A stretch of 64,000 nucleotides of DNA. Source: Saprospiraceae bacterium. GTDB lineage: Bacteria; Bacteroidota; Bacteroidia; Chitinophagales; Saprospiraceae. Shown piece after piece: positions 8,239 to 18,400 of this stretch. Both the position numbers and the translations under genes were made by a program. Position 1 is the stretch's first letter. Each line of letters opens with the position of its first letter. The notes under the pieces were generated by a model. That model saw only the letters and a program-made list of their open reading frames with translations. It did no database searches and was not told where the DNA came from. The stretch is from assembly GCA_016714785.1 (NCBI GenBank), contig JADKCC010000033.1, positions 62,001 to 126,000 of the forward strand, in the 5' to 3' direction.

Positions 8239-8739
8239 TTAATTATTGCCTTCAAGAATCTTTTGCTTCTCGCTGTCGAATTCTGATTGAGTAATTATTT
8301 TTTCATCCAATAAACTTTTAAGTTCTCTTAATTTTTGCGCTTTTGAAACGGTTGTTTCTTTAACTTTTGGTTGTCCCGTATCGTTTTGGGTATCCAAAGG
8401 TTGCAAATCATAAATATGACTAGGCTGGTATTTCATTGTCCATAAAAATGGAAAAAGAAAGAATATGCCACCAATGATAGCTCCGGGATCTGCTTCTTCA
8501 TTTCTTGTCAACCAAATTTGAAGAGTTTCATAACCATCTTTTTCAAACCGCAAATCAGTAGATGTCCCAACTACCTTGGTGTCAGAGTGTCTATAAGGTG
8601 TCGTACCTACATAAGCTCCGTTCATATAAAGATTGGCACCTGGTGGTCTTGATTCAATCAATGTATTACTAGAACAACTGACGAATAACATAGAGATCGC
8701 CAAATAAAGGGAACATCCTTTTAAAAAACTTTTTTTCAT
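8239..8739 (-). CDS. Lipoprotein with PEGA domain and C-terminal SHOCT motif
   Basis: A 166-residue protein. Residues 1-21 are a lipoprotein signal with lipobox LFVSC and Cys22. A PEGA-type beta domain follows (IESRPPGANLYMNGAYVGTTPYRH, about residues 28-52, and an RFEKDGYE strand), then a short hydrophobic segment near residues 90-101 (GAIIGGIFFLFPF) that could be a membrane re-entry. The C-terminus is a charged helix pair, AQKLRELKSLLDEKIITQSE then FDSEKQKILEG, the SHOCT pattern. PEGA domains are found on surface proteins and SHOCT on oligomerising or membrane-associated proteins. No enzymatic motif is present. It is a single-gene unit. Confidence 0.75.
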   Translation of the reverse strand: MKKSFLKGCSLYLAISMLFVSCSSNTLIESRPPGANLYMNGAYVGTTPYRHSDTKVVGTSTDLRFEKDGYETLQIWLTRNEEADPGAIIGGIFFLFPFLWTMKYQPSHIYDLQPLDTQNDTGQPKVKETTVSKAQKLRELKSLLDEKIITQSEFDSEKQKILEGNN

Positions 8740-9160
8740 GTGTTTATATTTATTTGATTTATAATGGTAACTTGACTTGTGTCTAATAAAAAATATTCAT
8801 TGAGGTAATACCCACCTGCTTGCAGGCAAGTAAAATAAACCATGATTTTTTTATTCGGATTTCATCAATAATTATTTTTTGCGTGAACTCAAAGGTTTTA
8901 TAAAACATTTACAATCATTGTTTCAACCATGTCACACCTTCCAAAGGTATATTTTGATTAAGGAACAATAATTTTTATCAAAAGTAATAATTTTTTTTTT
9001 GGTAAAGTATGTCTAAAGGTTTTTAACATAATAATAGTACAATTTTAACAAAAAATAAACTAATTTTAGTAGTTAGTTGCGTCTTTATTACGAAAATATA
9101 TTTACTTATAAATATTATTTTTACTTTTGTAACCTTATTTAAAACATTTAACATTAAACG
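8740..9160. other. Divergent intergenic region between PEGA lipoprotein and TPR gene
   Basis: 421 bases without a gene. It holds a short palindromic stretch near 8816 (ACCTGCTTGCAGGCAAGT) and long A/T runs, and ends with the promoter of the TPR gene at 9122-9129. Nothing else is recognised. Confidence 0.4.
9122..9129 (+). promoter_or_regulatory. -7 box (TACTTTTG) of the TPR gene
   Basis: Exact TAnnTTTG match, 31 bases ahead of the ATG at 9161, on the correct strand of a region with no other gene. Confidence 0.5.
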
Positions 9161-10465
9161 ATGAAACAATTTTTTTTAAGTACAGTATTTGTATTGGTAG
9201 CACTGTCAATTGTACAAGCACAGGAATATAAGAAACAACTAAAAAACGCTAATAAAACGTTAGGGAAATATTATTTAGATCCTGTAGCAAATAAAAGTGC
9301 ATTAGATGAAACGTTGACGTCTATTACTTCTATTTTTTCAGCGGAAGATGCTAAGGCAGATCCAGAAGCTTGGATTACCAAAGGTCAAATATTCAATGAA
9401 ATAGCTAAAGCTGAGATGAACAAAAAAGTGATGGATGAGGCATTAAAGTTGAAGTATGATTTAGCTACGCCAGAAGCTGGTTTGATAGCTTTAGAGTCTT
9501 TTGAGAAAGCTATTTCCTTGTCAATAAAAAAATCACAAACTAAAGATGCTTTGGCTGGAATAAGAGAAAATGAAGACTTTATAAATAATATTGGTATTAC
9601 TTACTTTCAAGTACAAGATTATAATAATGCCTTCAAAAACTTTATGGGTTCACTGAAAGCTCATGACATACTGAAATCGAACAAAGAAGCAAGTAGATTG
9701 GATGATGAGGCTATTAAAAAAGATCAAACTTTCTATACGGCAGTTTCAGGATACTTTGGTGACTTCAAAAAAGAATCATTGCCTTTATTTGAGACACTTT
9801 ACAAAAATGGAGGAGCTCAGGCTTTGGTGTATGAAGCATTATTTAATATCAGTGTAGAAGGAGAAAATGTTGAAAAAGCCATGGAATATTTGGAAGCAGG
9901 TAGGAAGGCTTATCCAGATGAAAATGGTTTACTTTTTGCAGAGATCAATTATTATTTGAAGGTGGGTAAATTGGACATTCTTACTGATAAATTGAAAGCA
10001 GCTATAGCGAAAGAACCTGATAATCTTTCTGTTTATACCACTTTAGGTAATGTGTATGATCAGTTGAATCAAAAAGAGAGAACAGCAGGAGATTTAGTTA
10101 AAGCGGATGAATATTTTAATCTGGCTTTTGATTATTACAGTCAAGCATTGGCGAAAGATCCTAAAAATTTTGACGCGACTTATAGTCAAGGAGCATTGTA
10201 TTATAACAAAGCTGCAAGTATGACCGCTAAACTCAATGAATTGGGTAATGACTATTCATCAGCAGGAACAAAAAAATACAATGCCTTGAAAACTGAAATG
10301 GATGATTACTTTAAGCAAGCCCTTCCATATTTCCTTAAAGCTGAAGAACTCGATCCTAAAGATCAGAATACCATGATTGCGTTAAAAGAAATTTATGCTA
10401 GAGAAGGCCAATTAGATAAAGCAGCAGAATATAAAACCAAACTTGAAAGTTTAGGTGGGAAATAA
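9161..10465 (+). CDS. Periplasmic TPR-repeat protein
   Basis: A 434-residue protein with a signal peptide (residues 1-20, cleavage after VQAQ) and no lipobox, so probably periplasmic. It is mostly helical with several TPR-like units: NIGITYFQVQDYNNAFKNF near residue 145, VYTTLGNVYDQLNQ near 290, YDYYSQALAKDPKNFDATY near 325, and YFLKAEELDPKDQNTMIALK near 390. Proteins of this shape are common in Bacteroidota and act as scaffolds. Nothing in the sequence points to one partner. It is a monocistronic gene with its own -7 box and terminator. Confidence 0.8.
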   Translation: MKQFFLSTVFVLVALSIVQAQEYKKQLKNANKTLGKYYLDPVANKSALDETLTSITSIFSAEDAKADPEAWITKGQIFNEIAKAEMNKKVMDEALKLKYDLATPEAGLIALESFEKAISLSIKKSQTKDALAGIRENEDFINNIGITYFQVQDYNNAFKNFMGSLKAHDILKSNKEASRLDDEAIKKDQTFYTAVSGYFGDFKKESLPLFETLYKNGGAQALVYEALFNISVEGENVEKAMEYLEAGRKAYPDENGLLFAEINYYLKVGKLDILTDKLKAAIAKEPDNLSVYTTLGNVYDQLNQKERTAGDLVKADEYFNLAFDYYSQALAKDPKNFDATYSQGALYYNKAASMTAKLNELGNDYSSAGTKKYNALKTEMDDYFKQALPYFLKAEELDPKDQNTMIALKEIYAREGQLDKAAEYKTKLESLGGK

Positions 10466-10484
10466 TATCTCCTAGATGTAATAT

Positions 10485-10522
10485 AAGGTCAGATAACTAA
10501 GAGTTTTATCTGGCCTTTTTTT
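10485..10522. terminator. Bidirectional terminator between TPR and adenine deaminase genes
   Basis: Stem AAGGTCAGATAA with TTATCTGGCCTT (12 pairs, one G-T), a 9-base loop and a following T run. It sits between convergent genes and can serve both. Confidence 0.75.
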
Positions 10523-10537
10523 ATGCCCTGCAATATA

Positions 10538-12157
10538 TCAGAAAAACTCAAACTTTTCTGCATCAAATAGGCCCAAATCACTAATTTTTATCTTGGGAAT
10601 TACCAACAAAGCCATAAAAGAAAGAGTCATATATGGGGCATGTAAAGTACATCCATGATCTTTGGCGAAAGTAGAAATTTTACTATAAGATTCTCCAATA
10701 ATATCTACGGGTTGGTCACTCATCAATCCAGCTATGGGTAGCGATATATGATTGGTAGCATTATGACTAACAGCAGATAGCCCTCCTTTGCTTTCTACAA
10801 GTAGATTGACTGCTTTTGCCATTAAAGTTTCATCGTCGCCTACCACTATAATGTTATGGGAGTCATGTGCAACAGTAGAAGCAATGGCACAAGCTCGCAA
10901 TCCAAAATTCCGAATAAATCCAACAGCTGGCTTAGATGATTGATATCTATTTATGACTGCTATTTTCAATATGTCATTCGCTTTATCTATTTGTTTTTGG
11001 TTATTTGTAATTAATAAACTTTTTGTTTCTTTTTCTGTGATTAATGAACCGTCAATGGCTGTTATTATAGGTGTAAAAGGGTCATTTGTTATTACATCAA
11101 AATCAGATGATTGGACTAATTTTGCATCAAATTGATTAATGATTTTATGTTTTTTAGTTGGTAATATAGTTTCTCCATTGTGATAAACCTTTTCACCATT
11201 GATATAAGTTTCATTAATTTTCCATGATTGTGTATCATCCATAATGATAAAATCTGCGGGATCACCTATTTGAAGTGTCCCCACAGGTAATTGGTAATGC
11301 TTTACTGGATTTAAACATGCGATTTTAAGCACGTCATACAAATCATATCCAAGATGTAAGGCTCTTTGCACCAACATATTGATATGACCTACCATTAGGT
11401 CATCAGGGTGTTTGTCATCACTACAGAACATTACCATATCGGGATGCGTAGCAATCAACGGATGTAAAGCTTCAAAATTTTTAGCAGCAGAACCTTCACG
11501 AATGATTATTTTCATACCATAACTCAATTTTTCCAAAGCTTCTGCCAATGTAAAACATTCATGATCGGTACTGATGCCGTGTGCAATATAGTTTTTCGCA
11601 TCATCCCCTCGTAGGCCAGGTGCGTGACCATCTACGGGCTTATGGTGTTTTTTTGCACTGACTATTTTAGCAAGTATTTCGGGATCATTGTGCAGCACAC
11701 CAGGATAATTCATCATTTCTGATAGGTACCAAATATCATCACTCGCCATTAATTGTTCAATATCTGATGCATTGATGGTAGCGCCAGCATTTTCAAACGA
11801 TGTAGCAGGTACACAAGATGGAGCTCCGAAATAAAACTTCAATCTTGCATCTTTAGCATTTTCAATCATGTATTGTATGCCATCTAAGCCACACACATTG
11901 GCTATCTCGTGAGGGTCTGAAACTGTAGCAACAGTACCGTGCTTCAGTGCCACTTTTGCAAACTCATAAGGAGTCACCATAGAACTCTCAATATGAATAT
12001 GGGCGTCAATAAATCCTGGCAAGATGAATTGGTCTGCAACATTTTCGACTTCTTCGATTTGAGTAATACAACCATTTGAAATATGAATGATACCTTTGAA
12101 AATGGTTTTTTGGTGGATGTCTATGATGTGGCCGCTAATAGTAGATACTGAGTGCAT
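10538..12157 (-). CDS. ade: Adenine deaminase
   Basis: This enzyme converts adenine to hypoxanthine and ammonia (purine salvage) in the cytoplasm. The 539-residue length is normal for the bacterial Ade type of the amidohydrolase superfamily. Metal-site motifs are all present: GFIDAHIHIESS at residues 48-59, VSDPHE at 79-84, PVDGHAPGLRG at 174-184, STDHE at 196-200 and SDDKHPDDL at 246-254. The C-terminal half contains the Ade-specific HNIIVVGDDETLM segment. The start is the ATG at 12157. It is a single gene on the minus strand facing the TPR gene. Confidence 0.95.
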   Translation of the reverse strand: MHSVSTISGHIIDIHQKTIFKGIIHISNGCITQIEEVENVADQFILPGFIDAHIHIESSMVTPYEFAKVALKHGTVATVSDPHEIANVCGLDGIQYMIENAKDARLKFYFGAPSCVPATSFENAGATINASDIEQLMASDDIWYLSEMMNYPGVLHNDPEILAKIVSAKKHHKPVDGHAPGLRGDDAKNYIAHGISTDHECFTLAEALEKLSYGMKIIIREGSAAKNFEALHPLIATHPDMVMFCSDDKHPDDLMVGHINMLVQRALHLGYDLYDVLKIACLNPVKHYQLPVGTLQIGDPADFIIMDDTQSWKINETYINGEKVYHNGETILPTKKHKIINQFDAKLVQSSDFDVITNDPFTPIITAIDGSLITEKETKSLLITNNQKQIDKANDILKIAVINRYQSSKPAVGFIRNFGLRACAIASTVAHDSHNIIVVGDDETLMAKAVNLLVESKGGLSAVSHNATNHISLPIAGLMSDQPVDIIGESYSKISTFAKDHGCTLHAPYMTLSFMALLVIPKIKISDLGLFDAEKFEFF

Positions 12158-12269
12158 GATTATTAATTATTGATGGCGTGAAATTAGGGAAAACTTATTG
12201 CTTTGAGTAAATTAAATAGAGTTTTGTTTAATTATTACCTAGTTTGTAAATCGAAAGCAAAAAAAACTT

Positions 12270-12277
12270 TAACTTTG
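12270..12277 (+). promoter_or_regulatory. -7 box (TAACTTTG) directly ahead of the membrane-protein start
   Basis: Exact TAnnTTTG match ending only 7 bases before the ATG at 12285. A TTTG that could act as the -33 element lies at 12243-12246. The predicted transcription start falls at or next to the ATG, so the mRNA may be leaderless or nearly so. Confidence 0.5.
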
Positions 12278-12284
12278 TTTAAAT

Positions 12285-13955
12285 ATGGTATTTCATCACA
12301 AAAAAGTAGTGCTATTTGTTACTTGGGCAATGTTGTTTTTGACATTGTCTTATGCAATCGCATACACCTTAATTTCGTATGATACATTAGTTAATTGGTA
12401 TTACAATATCACTCCTCACTTTTATAAAAATGACATTTGGACTTCTGAGTTTTTTACACATCGGACAAAAGTGTTTGGTCACTTATACAGCTGGTCGTTG
12501 GTATTCATGTCAATATTTATTTTATTGGTTGAGTTACGCACTAAAAGAAACGATATTTCTACTATAGAGCTTAAGAAGCCATTAATTGCGGTAGATTCAA
12601 TTTTAGTATTCTCTTTGACAATGGTGGTATGGTGGTTATGGCAAATGAAAGCAGCGTATGCCACCGATGAAGTTTTTTCAGCTATCCATTTTGCATCGAA
12701 ACCTTTATTTCTGACAATCAGTTATTATCCGCTGCCCAATAATCATATCTTTTTCAATGCTATCAATCATTGGTTTATCTATTTTACTGACGACTTGGTC
12801 TTTACTGGGCGTTTGATTGCTGGATTTGCAATAGCCTGGATGATGAAAGATATTTATATTTTTACTAATAATTTGTTGAAAAATAAATTGATACGTATAG
12901 CAATAATTCTGCTTTTATTAACGATTTTCCCAATATTTGGTTTTGCTACTCAAGCGCGAGGTTATGGTTTACACTTGCTTTTAAGTTGGGTGTCATTTGT
13001 AAATATTTACCAATATAATCAAAATCATCAAAAGAAATATTTAACTTATTTTGGCTTTGTTGCGGCTTTGGGATTATGGACGATGCCTTCATTTTTGTAT
13101 TTTTGGATTGGGATGAGTCTCCCCAACTATATTAAAATGGTTATGAATCGAAAACTTGATATATCATTTATTTTGACTTCGGTCAAGATAGTATGGTTGA
13201 CGCTCATATTGTATTTGCCGGCTGTCACATTTTCAGGTTGGAGAGCACTTTTTGCCAACAAATATGTGGCAACAGGCCAAGAAGGATATACAGAATTTAT
13301 ACACAATTTTTTTACAGGAAGTTATTTTCAGGGTCTATTTAATGAATGGTTTGCTACAGGTTCTTTCACTTGGATAGGACTCTCAATATTAAGTTTGCCA
13401 TTTATAATTTGGAAGCTGGATCGAAAAAATATCTTTAGTCAATGGATTTGGTATTTGTTAAGCACTTTTTTTAGTTTGATATTAATGATTATCGTAATGA
13501 AAAAGTACCCATTTTATCGAAACCTTATTAGCCATTGTATGATGTTTTGGGTTATGCTATTAATTTTATTAGGTATTTACGTACAATCCATAAAAAAACA
13601 ATTCACTTATATAATGTTGGGGACTATGGTGATGGTGGCATCATACTTTACTTATACAAATTTTCGTGTATTTCCATTTCAATTATATTATTATGATGTA
13701 AATACCTTAAGTAATGCGATGTATGATCACGATCTTAGCGCTTATACTGCTTTAAAGGTTCATATAGAAGACGAGTCATTTTATTGGCATACACCAATTC
13801 GTAAAGTAACCGATCAAATAATATTAGGAGGCGTTATCGACCCATCAGCTGATATTTTGATTATAGAATCGGGCCGTACAAGCAAAATAGATACACTCCA
13901 ATGGATAAAGCTAGAGAGGGTAGGAGACACAGAGTTTTGGAAAAAGGTGAAATGA
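12285..13955 (+). CDS. Polytopic integral membrane protein, unknown function
   Basis: A 556-residue protein with about 11-12 hydrophobic helices spread over the whole length, for example VVLFVTWAMLFLTLSYAIAY near residue 10, IRIAIILLLLTIFPIFGFAT near 210, and FWVMLLILLGIYVQ near 430. A non-membrane C-terminal tail of about 90 residues follows. Between helices 3 and 4 there is a long loop with PLPNNHIFFNAINHWF. The layout resembles GT-C-type lipid-linked glycosyltransferases of the cell envelope, but I do not see a clear DD/DE loop motif, so that remains a guess. It is a single gene, converging on the DUF4403 gene. Confidence 0.65.
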   Translation: MVFHHKKVVLFVTWAMLFLTLSYAIAYTLISYDTLVNWYYNITPHFYKNDIWTSEFFTHRTKVFGHLYSWSLVFMSIFILLVELRTKRNDISTIELKKPLIAVDSILVFSLTMVVWWLWQMKAAYATDEVFSAIHFASKPLFLTISYYPLPNNHIFFNAINHWFIYFTDDLVFTGRLIAGFAIAWMMKDIYIFTNNLLKNKLIRIAIILLLLTIFPIFGFATQARGYGLHLLLSWVSFVNIYQYNQNHQKKYLTYFGFVAALGLWTMPSFLYFWIGMSLPNYIKMVMNRKLDISFILTSVKIVWLTLILYLPAVTFSGWRALFANKYVATGQEGYTEFIHNFFTGSYFQGLFNEWFATGSFTWIGLSILSLPFIIWKLDRKNIFSQWIWYLLSTFFSLILMIIVMKKYPFYRNLISHCMMFWVMLLILLGIYVQSIKKQFTYIMLGTMVMVASYFTYTNFRVFPFQLYYYDVNTLSNAMYDHDLSAYTALKVHIEDESFYWHTPIRKVTDQIILGGVIDPSADILIIESGRTSKIDTLQWIKLERVGDTEFWKKVK

Positions 13956-14009
13956 CTTTCATGTAAATTTACAGTGTGATGAGTGTATCAATGTGAAAGT
14001 GGGTTTATT

Positions 14010-14474
14010 TTATACAATTACATCCAACTCAGCATCTTCCAGCGTTATATTGCATAATACACAATTGGGTGTGAATGACAACTGGTCGAGAAGTAACTGG
14101 CTAAAGGAGGGTATCAATGATATTTTATTGTCCAAGAGAGAGATTTGTGGAGATTTTGCTAAAAAGGTTTTTAAGTAAGGCGCTGGATCGAAAGGCATAA
14201 TGGCAATGATCTTATTACTAATGATTTTTTCGATGATGGGAGAAGATATTTTATAGATGAAATTTGACGCATCAATATCTATTTTGAAACTTCCTAGACT
14301 AAGCTTTTGGGTTTCCCTATCCAAAAATGGTGCGCATGTTAAGGTAATAATCCCTTTGATTGGTTCGAGCATATTAGCTTTAATTTCCAATCGGTCGGTA
14401 TTTCTGATATTGACGCTTTCTAGCTCAAAATTTTTACCACCTATTTCTTGTCCATTAATGGCAGTCATCATCAT
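14010..14474 (-). CDS. DUF4403-type protein, C-terminal part downstream of an in-frame stop
   Basis: This is 154 codons in the same reading frame as the N-terminal part at 14490-15227. Only TAA plus five codons (QGLAK) separate the stop from the ATG used here. The segment KGIITLTCAPFLDRETQKLS followed by LGSFKIDIDASNF matches what I recall as the conserved 'G.L.+.G.P..D...Q.L....+..+I.T.N' block of DUF4403 C-termini, and the tail continues with the usual helix and a small beta end. It would be made only by readthrough, re-initiation at the ATG triplet (MMM), or from a strain with a sense codon. The DUF4403 function is unknown. Confidence 0.6.
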   Translation of the reverse strand: MMMTAINGQEIGGKNFELESVNIRNTDRLEIKANMLEPIKGIITLTCAPFLDRETQKLSLGSFKIDIDASNFIYKISSPIIEKIISNKIIAIMPFDPAPYLKTFLAKSPQISLLDNKISLIPSFSQLLLDQLSFTPNCVLCNITLEDAELDVIV

Positions 14475-14489
14475 TTTTGCTAATCCTTG

Positions 14490-15227
14490 TTAGGATATTT
14501 CGATATCTAGGTGTTGGCTATTTTTGGTAAGTACGGTATCAACCCAATAAAAAGTAGGCTCAGATGTCACGACAAATTTTATTGGTTGATCTGAAATCTT
14601 CCCACTGATTTCTAACCAAATATCAAGGTGGATTTCATTTTCGTCCTCTCGAAATAGACCCGACTGCACTTGGAGCAATTGACCATTAAAAAATAGATCA
14701 GGTTTTTTATTTACTGGAAAATTGGTTGCATATTGCTGAAGTTGTTCATTGATTATTTTTTTGATGTCGGCTGTTTCAGATAGTCTTTTATCTAATTTTT
14801 CTGTCAAACTATCTTTGAGATAATTTAGTACACAGGAACTTAATGTTTCAATAGGTATATTAAGTTGCCCAACATGTAGTATAGGGCTTTTTTCCCATTG
14901 ATAGGCATGCAGTAATGTGGTGGTTTTTAGGCCAAAGTTTTGATCAATGTCACACTTTATTTCCAATTGAACACTTATACTACCTTCACCTTCCACACTG
15001 AAAAGACCAGCATTTTTTAAGAATGTAAAAGCCACAGTAATATCTGCAAACACAGATTTTTGTCTTGCGCTGATATTCGTTAGTTGATTGTCAGATTTTT
15101 TTAAATGTATCTCATAACCATCCATTGTGATTTTAGTATCGTGGTATTGGTCGATGCCTTCTTGGATATATTGGTTGAGTTTTGACTTTGAGAGCTTAAA
15201 ATCTATTAGGATGTTATTATCTTGCAT
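14490..15227 (-). CDS. DUF4403-type protein, N-terminal part (ends at premature TAA)
   Basis: Start set at the ATG at 15227 (MQDNNILIDFKLS). A longer frame would begin with TTG at 15251, but a -7 box at 15266-15273 leaves little leader for it. The part contains AYQWEKSPILHVGQLNIPI and a long amphipathic helix with KLDKRLSETADIKKIINEQ, both typical of DUF4403. Unlike many family members it has no signal peptide or lipobox. It stops at TAA (14490-14492) and the same frame continues directly into the C-terminal part, so the two are one broken gene of about 405 codons. Confidence 0.65.
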   Translation of the reverse strand: MQDNNILIDFKLSKSKLNQYIQEGIDQYHDTKITMDGYEIHLKKSDNQLTNISARQKSVFADITVAFTFLKNAGLFSVEGEGSISVQLEIKCDIDQNFGLKTTTLLHAYQWEKSPILHVGQLNIPIETLSSCVLNYLKDSLTEKLDKRLSETADIKKIINEQLQQYATNFPVNKKPDLFFNGQLLQVQSGLFREDENEIHLDIWLEISGKISDQPIKFVVTSEPTFYWVDTVLTKNSQHLDIEIS

Positions 15228-15265
15228 GGCGAAGGAGATGTTTTTAGACAATTGATATAGTGTTG

Positions 15266-15273
15266 CAAACGTA
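15266..15273 (-). promoter_or_regulatory. -7 box (TACGTTTG) of the DUF4403 gene
   Basis: Exact TAnnTTTG match on the minus strand, 38 bases ahead of the ATG at 15227. It favours that ATG over the TTG at 15251. Confidence 0.45.
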
Positions 15274-15335
15274 TAGATAATTATTATAATATAAAAATTT
15301 TTATAAAAGAAAATGTTTCTTTAAATGATATCCTA

Positions 15336-15343
15336 TACTTTTG
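15336..15343 (+). promoter_or_regulatory. -7 box (TACTTTTG) of the Asp-box protein gene
   Basis: Exact TAnnTTTG match on the plus strand, about 120 bases ahead of the ATG at 15465, which implies a leader of roughly 115 bases. Confidence 0.4.
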
Positions 15344-15464
15344 TTTATCTTTAACTTTTAAATTTTAATCAAAAGTAATAAATTGCGAACGATTTTGCTT
15401 GAACTTATTATTCCTTCTAATAGGCACTAAATTAAACCGTAATTTATTAAGTAAATACATCATT

Positions 15465-18400
15465 ATGATTTCCACATTTAGTCAATTATCAAGAAACCTT
15501 GTCACTTTCATATTATTGGTATTTGTAAGCTACTTATCAGCGCAAAAGGCATCGAATTCCAATCAAAATTCACAAACAGCTATTGATCAAAAATTGTACA
15601 GCTCTCTTGAGTGGCGGCATATTGGACCTTTTAGAGGTGGAAGATCTTGTGCAGTCGTAGGAGTGCCAGGTAAGCCAAATCTATTTTATTTTGGAGCAAC
15701 AGGCGGCGGCGTTTGGAAAACTGAAAATGGTGGACGAAATTGGGCAAACATTTCTGATGGATATTTTGGTGGCTCTATTGGGAGTATTACTGTATCTCCA
15801 TCTGATCATAACGTCATCTATGTAGGTGGAGGCGAGAAGACTGTTCGTGGCAATGTCTCGTATGGTTCTGGATTGTGGAAAACTGAAGATGCAGGGCAAA
15901 CTTGGACTTCATGTGGATTAACTACATCAAGACATATTACAAGGGTTAGAGTACATCCTACTGATCCAAACATTGTTTATGCTGCGGTATTGGGTGATTT
16001 GTTTAAAGATAGTCAAGATAGAGGAGTGTATAAAAGCAAAGATGGCGGTAAATCATGGAATAAAGTACTATTTGTCAACCCATCTGCGGGTGCCATCGAC
16101 TTATGTATGGACCCAACTAATCATCGTATTTTATATGCTAGCACTTGGAATGTTCGCAGGACGCCATATAGTTTGTCAAGTGGTGGAGAAGGCTCAGCCC
16201 TTTGGAAAAGTACTGATAGTGGTGAGACTTGGACTAATATTTCTTCAGCTGAAGGACTACCTAAAGGAACATGGGGCATTTCTGGTATAGCTGTGGCACA
16301 TCAAAACAATCAAAAGCTTTACGCCATCATCGAAAATGATAATGGAGGCGTTTATAGATCATTGGACGGTGGTAAGTCATGGGAAAAGACAAATGAAGAC
16401 CGATCTCTTAGGCAACGAGCTTGGTATTACACACGTATTTATACCGATACCAAAAATGATGATATACTTTATGTTCTCAATGTGGATTATCATCGATCTA
16501 CCGATGGAGGAAAAACATTCAAAGCCTATGATTCGCCCCATGGTGACCATCATGATCTATGGATTGCCCCTGAAAATTCTGATAGGATGATTATTGCGGA
16601 TGATGGTGGTGCACAGGTGACTTATGATGGCGGAGAGACTTGGAGTACATATCACAATCAACCAACTTCGCAGTTTTATAGAGTTGTTACTGACAATCAT
16701 TTTCCTTATCGTATATATGTAGCTCAACAAGATAACAGCACCTTACGGATAGCCCACAGGACTACAGGAAATGCCATAACTGAAGAAGATTGGGAAGAAA
16801 CCGCAGGAGGCGAATCAGCTCATATTGCCATTGATCCATTAAATAATGATATCGTATATGGAGGAAGTTACGATGGTTTTTTGACTAGAGTCAATCATAA
16901 GACTGGATCAGTGCGTGGTATCAATGTATGGCCAGACAATCCGATGGGACATGGCGCAGAAGGTATGAAATATCGGTTTCAGTGGAATTTTCCAATATTT
17001 TTTTCTCGGCATAATCCTAAAAAACTTTATGCTGCTTCCAATCATCTGCATGTCACAGAAGATGAAGGACATACATGGTCATTAGTTAGTCCTGATCTCA
17101 CTCGCAACGAAAAAGAAAAATTAGGGTCATCAGGTGGACCTATCACAAAAGATAATACATCAGTGGAGTATTATGCTACGATCTTTGCAGTCAATGAGTC
17201 TCCTATATCTGAAGGGCTGATTTGGGCAGGTAGTGATGATGGTCGCATAAATTTGACTCGGGATGGAGGAAAAACATGGACGGACGTCACTTCTACCTTA
17301 ATGCCAAAATACTTGATGTTCAATAGTGTTGAGCCAAGTAAATTTGACCCAGCTGTGTGCTATGTTGCTGGAACAATGTACAAGTCTGGAGATTTTATGC
17401 CTTATCTTTTTGTTACCTACGATTATGGTAAGTCTTGGAAAAAAATTGTGAATGGAATACCTGAAGAATATTTTACTCGTGTAGTAAGAGAAGATCAAAC
17501 AGTAAAGGGCCTACTATATGCTGGTACTGAGAAAGGAATGTTTGTATCTTATGATGATGGCATTAATTGGCATCCATTTCAGCTTAATTTGCCAATCGTT
17601 CCTATTACTGATCTTACGATCAAAAACAATAATCTAATTGCCGCTACGCAAGGTAGAAGTTTATGGATTTTAGATGATTTGACATTGATTCATCAAGCTA
17701 TGATTAAAAAGACAGCGGATAAAATTACATTATTCAAGCCAATGGATAGTTACAGAATAGGGGGAGGACAAAAAAAAGATTCTAAAACAGAAGGCACTAA
17801 CCATCCTGGCGGCGTTATGACACATTTTTATATACCTACTTATGATGAAAAAAAGGATACTATTTCACTTACTTACTTCAATGATATTGGGGATACAATC
17901 AGGACTTATAGTAATCATTCAAAAGAAAAAAATGACCAACTAAAGATCAAATCAGGTGGTAATATGTTTACTTGGAGAATGGATTATCAACCTGCCAAAA
18001 AATTTGAAGGAATGATACTTTGGTGGGGCTCACTCAATGGGCCAATTGCTAAAACAGGTGATTATAGAGTGAGGTTAAATGTGAATAAGATAATGCAGGA
18101 GCAAACATTTAAAATCATTCAAAGTCCTGTATCAGAAGGAAGTCAGGAAGACATTGGAAAGCAGTTCGATTTTATCAAATCTATAAATAATAAAGTTACT
18201 GAAGCGCATCAAGCTATAATAGATATAAGGTCTATGAAAACGCAAGTAAAAGCATATACAGATAAAATTGCAGATGTTGCAATCAAGGAGTTTGCGTCTA
18301 GAATTGATTCAATAGCTTCTGAAGTTGAGAAGAATCTATACCAAACAAATAATAAAAGTGGACAAGATCCGTTAAATTTTCCTATAAAGCTTACCAATAA

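Noticed and set aside
14484..14492. Programmed readthrough at TAA CAA in the DUF4403 gene
   Set aside because: The base context after the stop (CAA GGA) matches only the first part of the known CAR-YYA signal, and no downstream stem-loop is evident; a nonsense change is simpler.
15399..15464. Upstream extension of the Asp-box protein by 22 residues
   Set aside because: The extension would put a charged, non-signal segment ahead of a good signal peptide that begins at the ATG at 15465.
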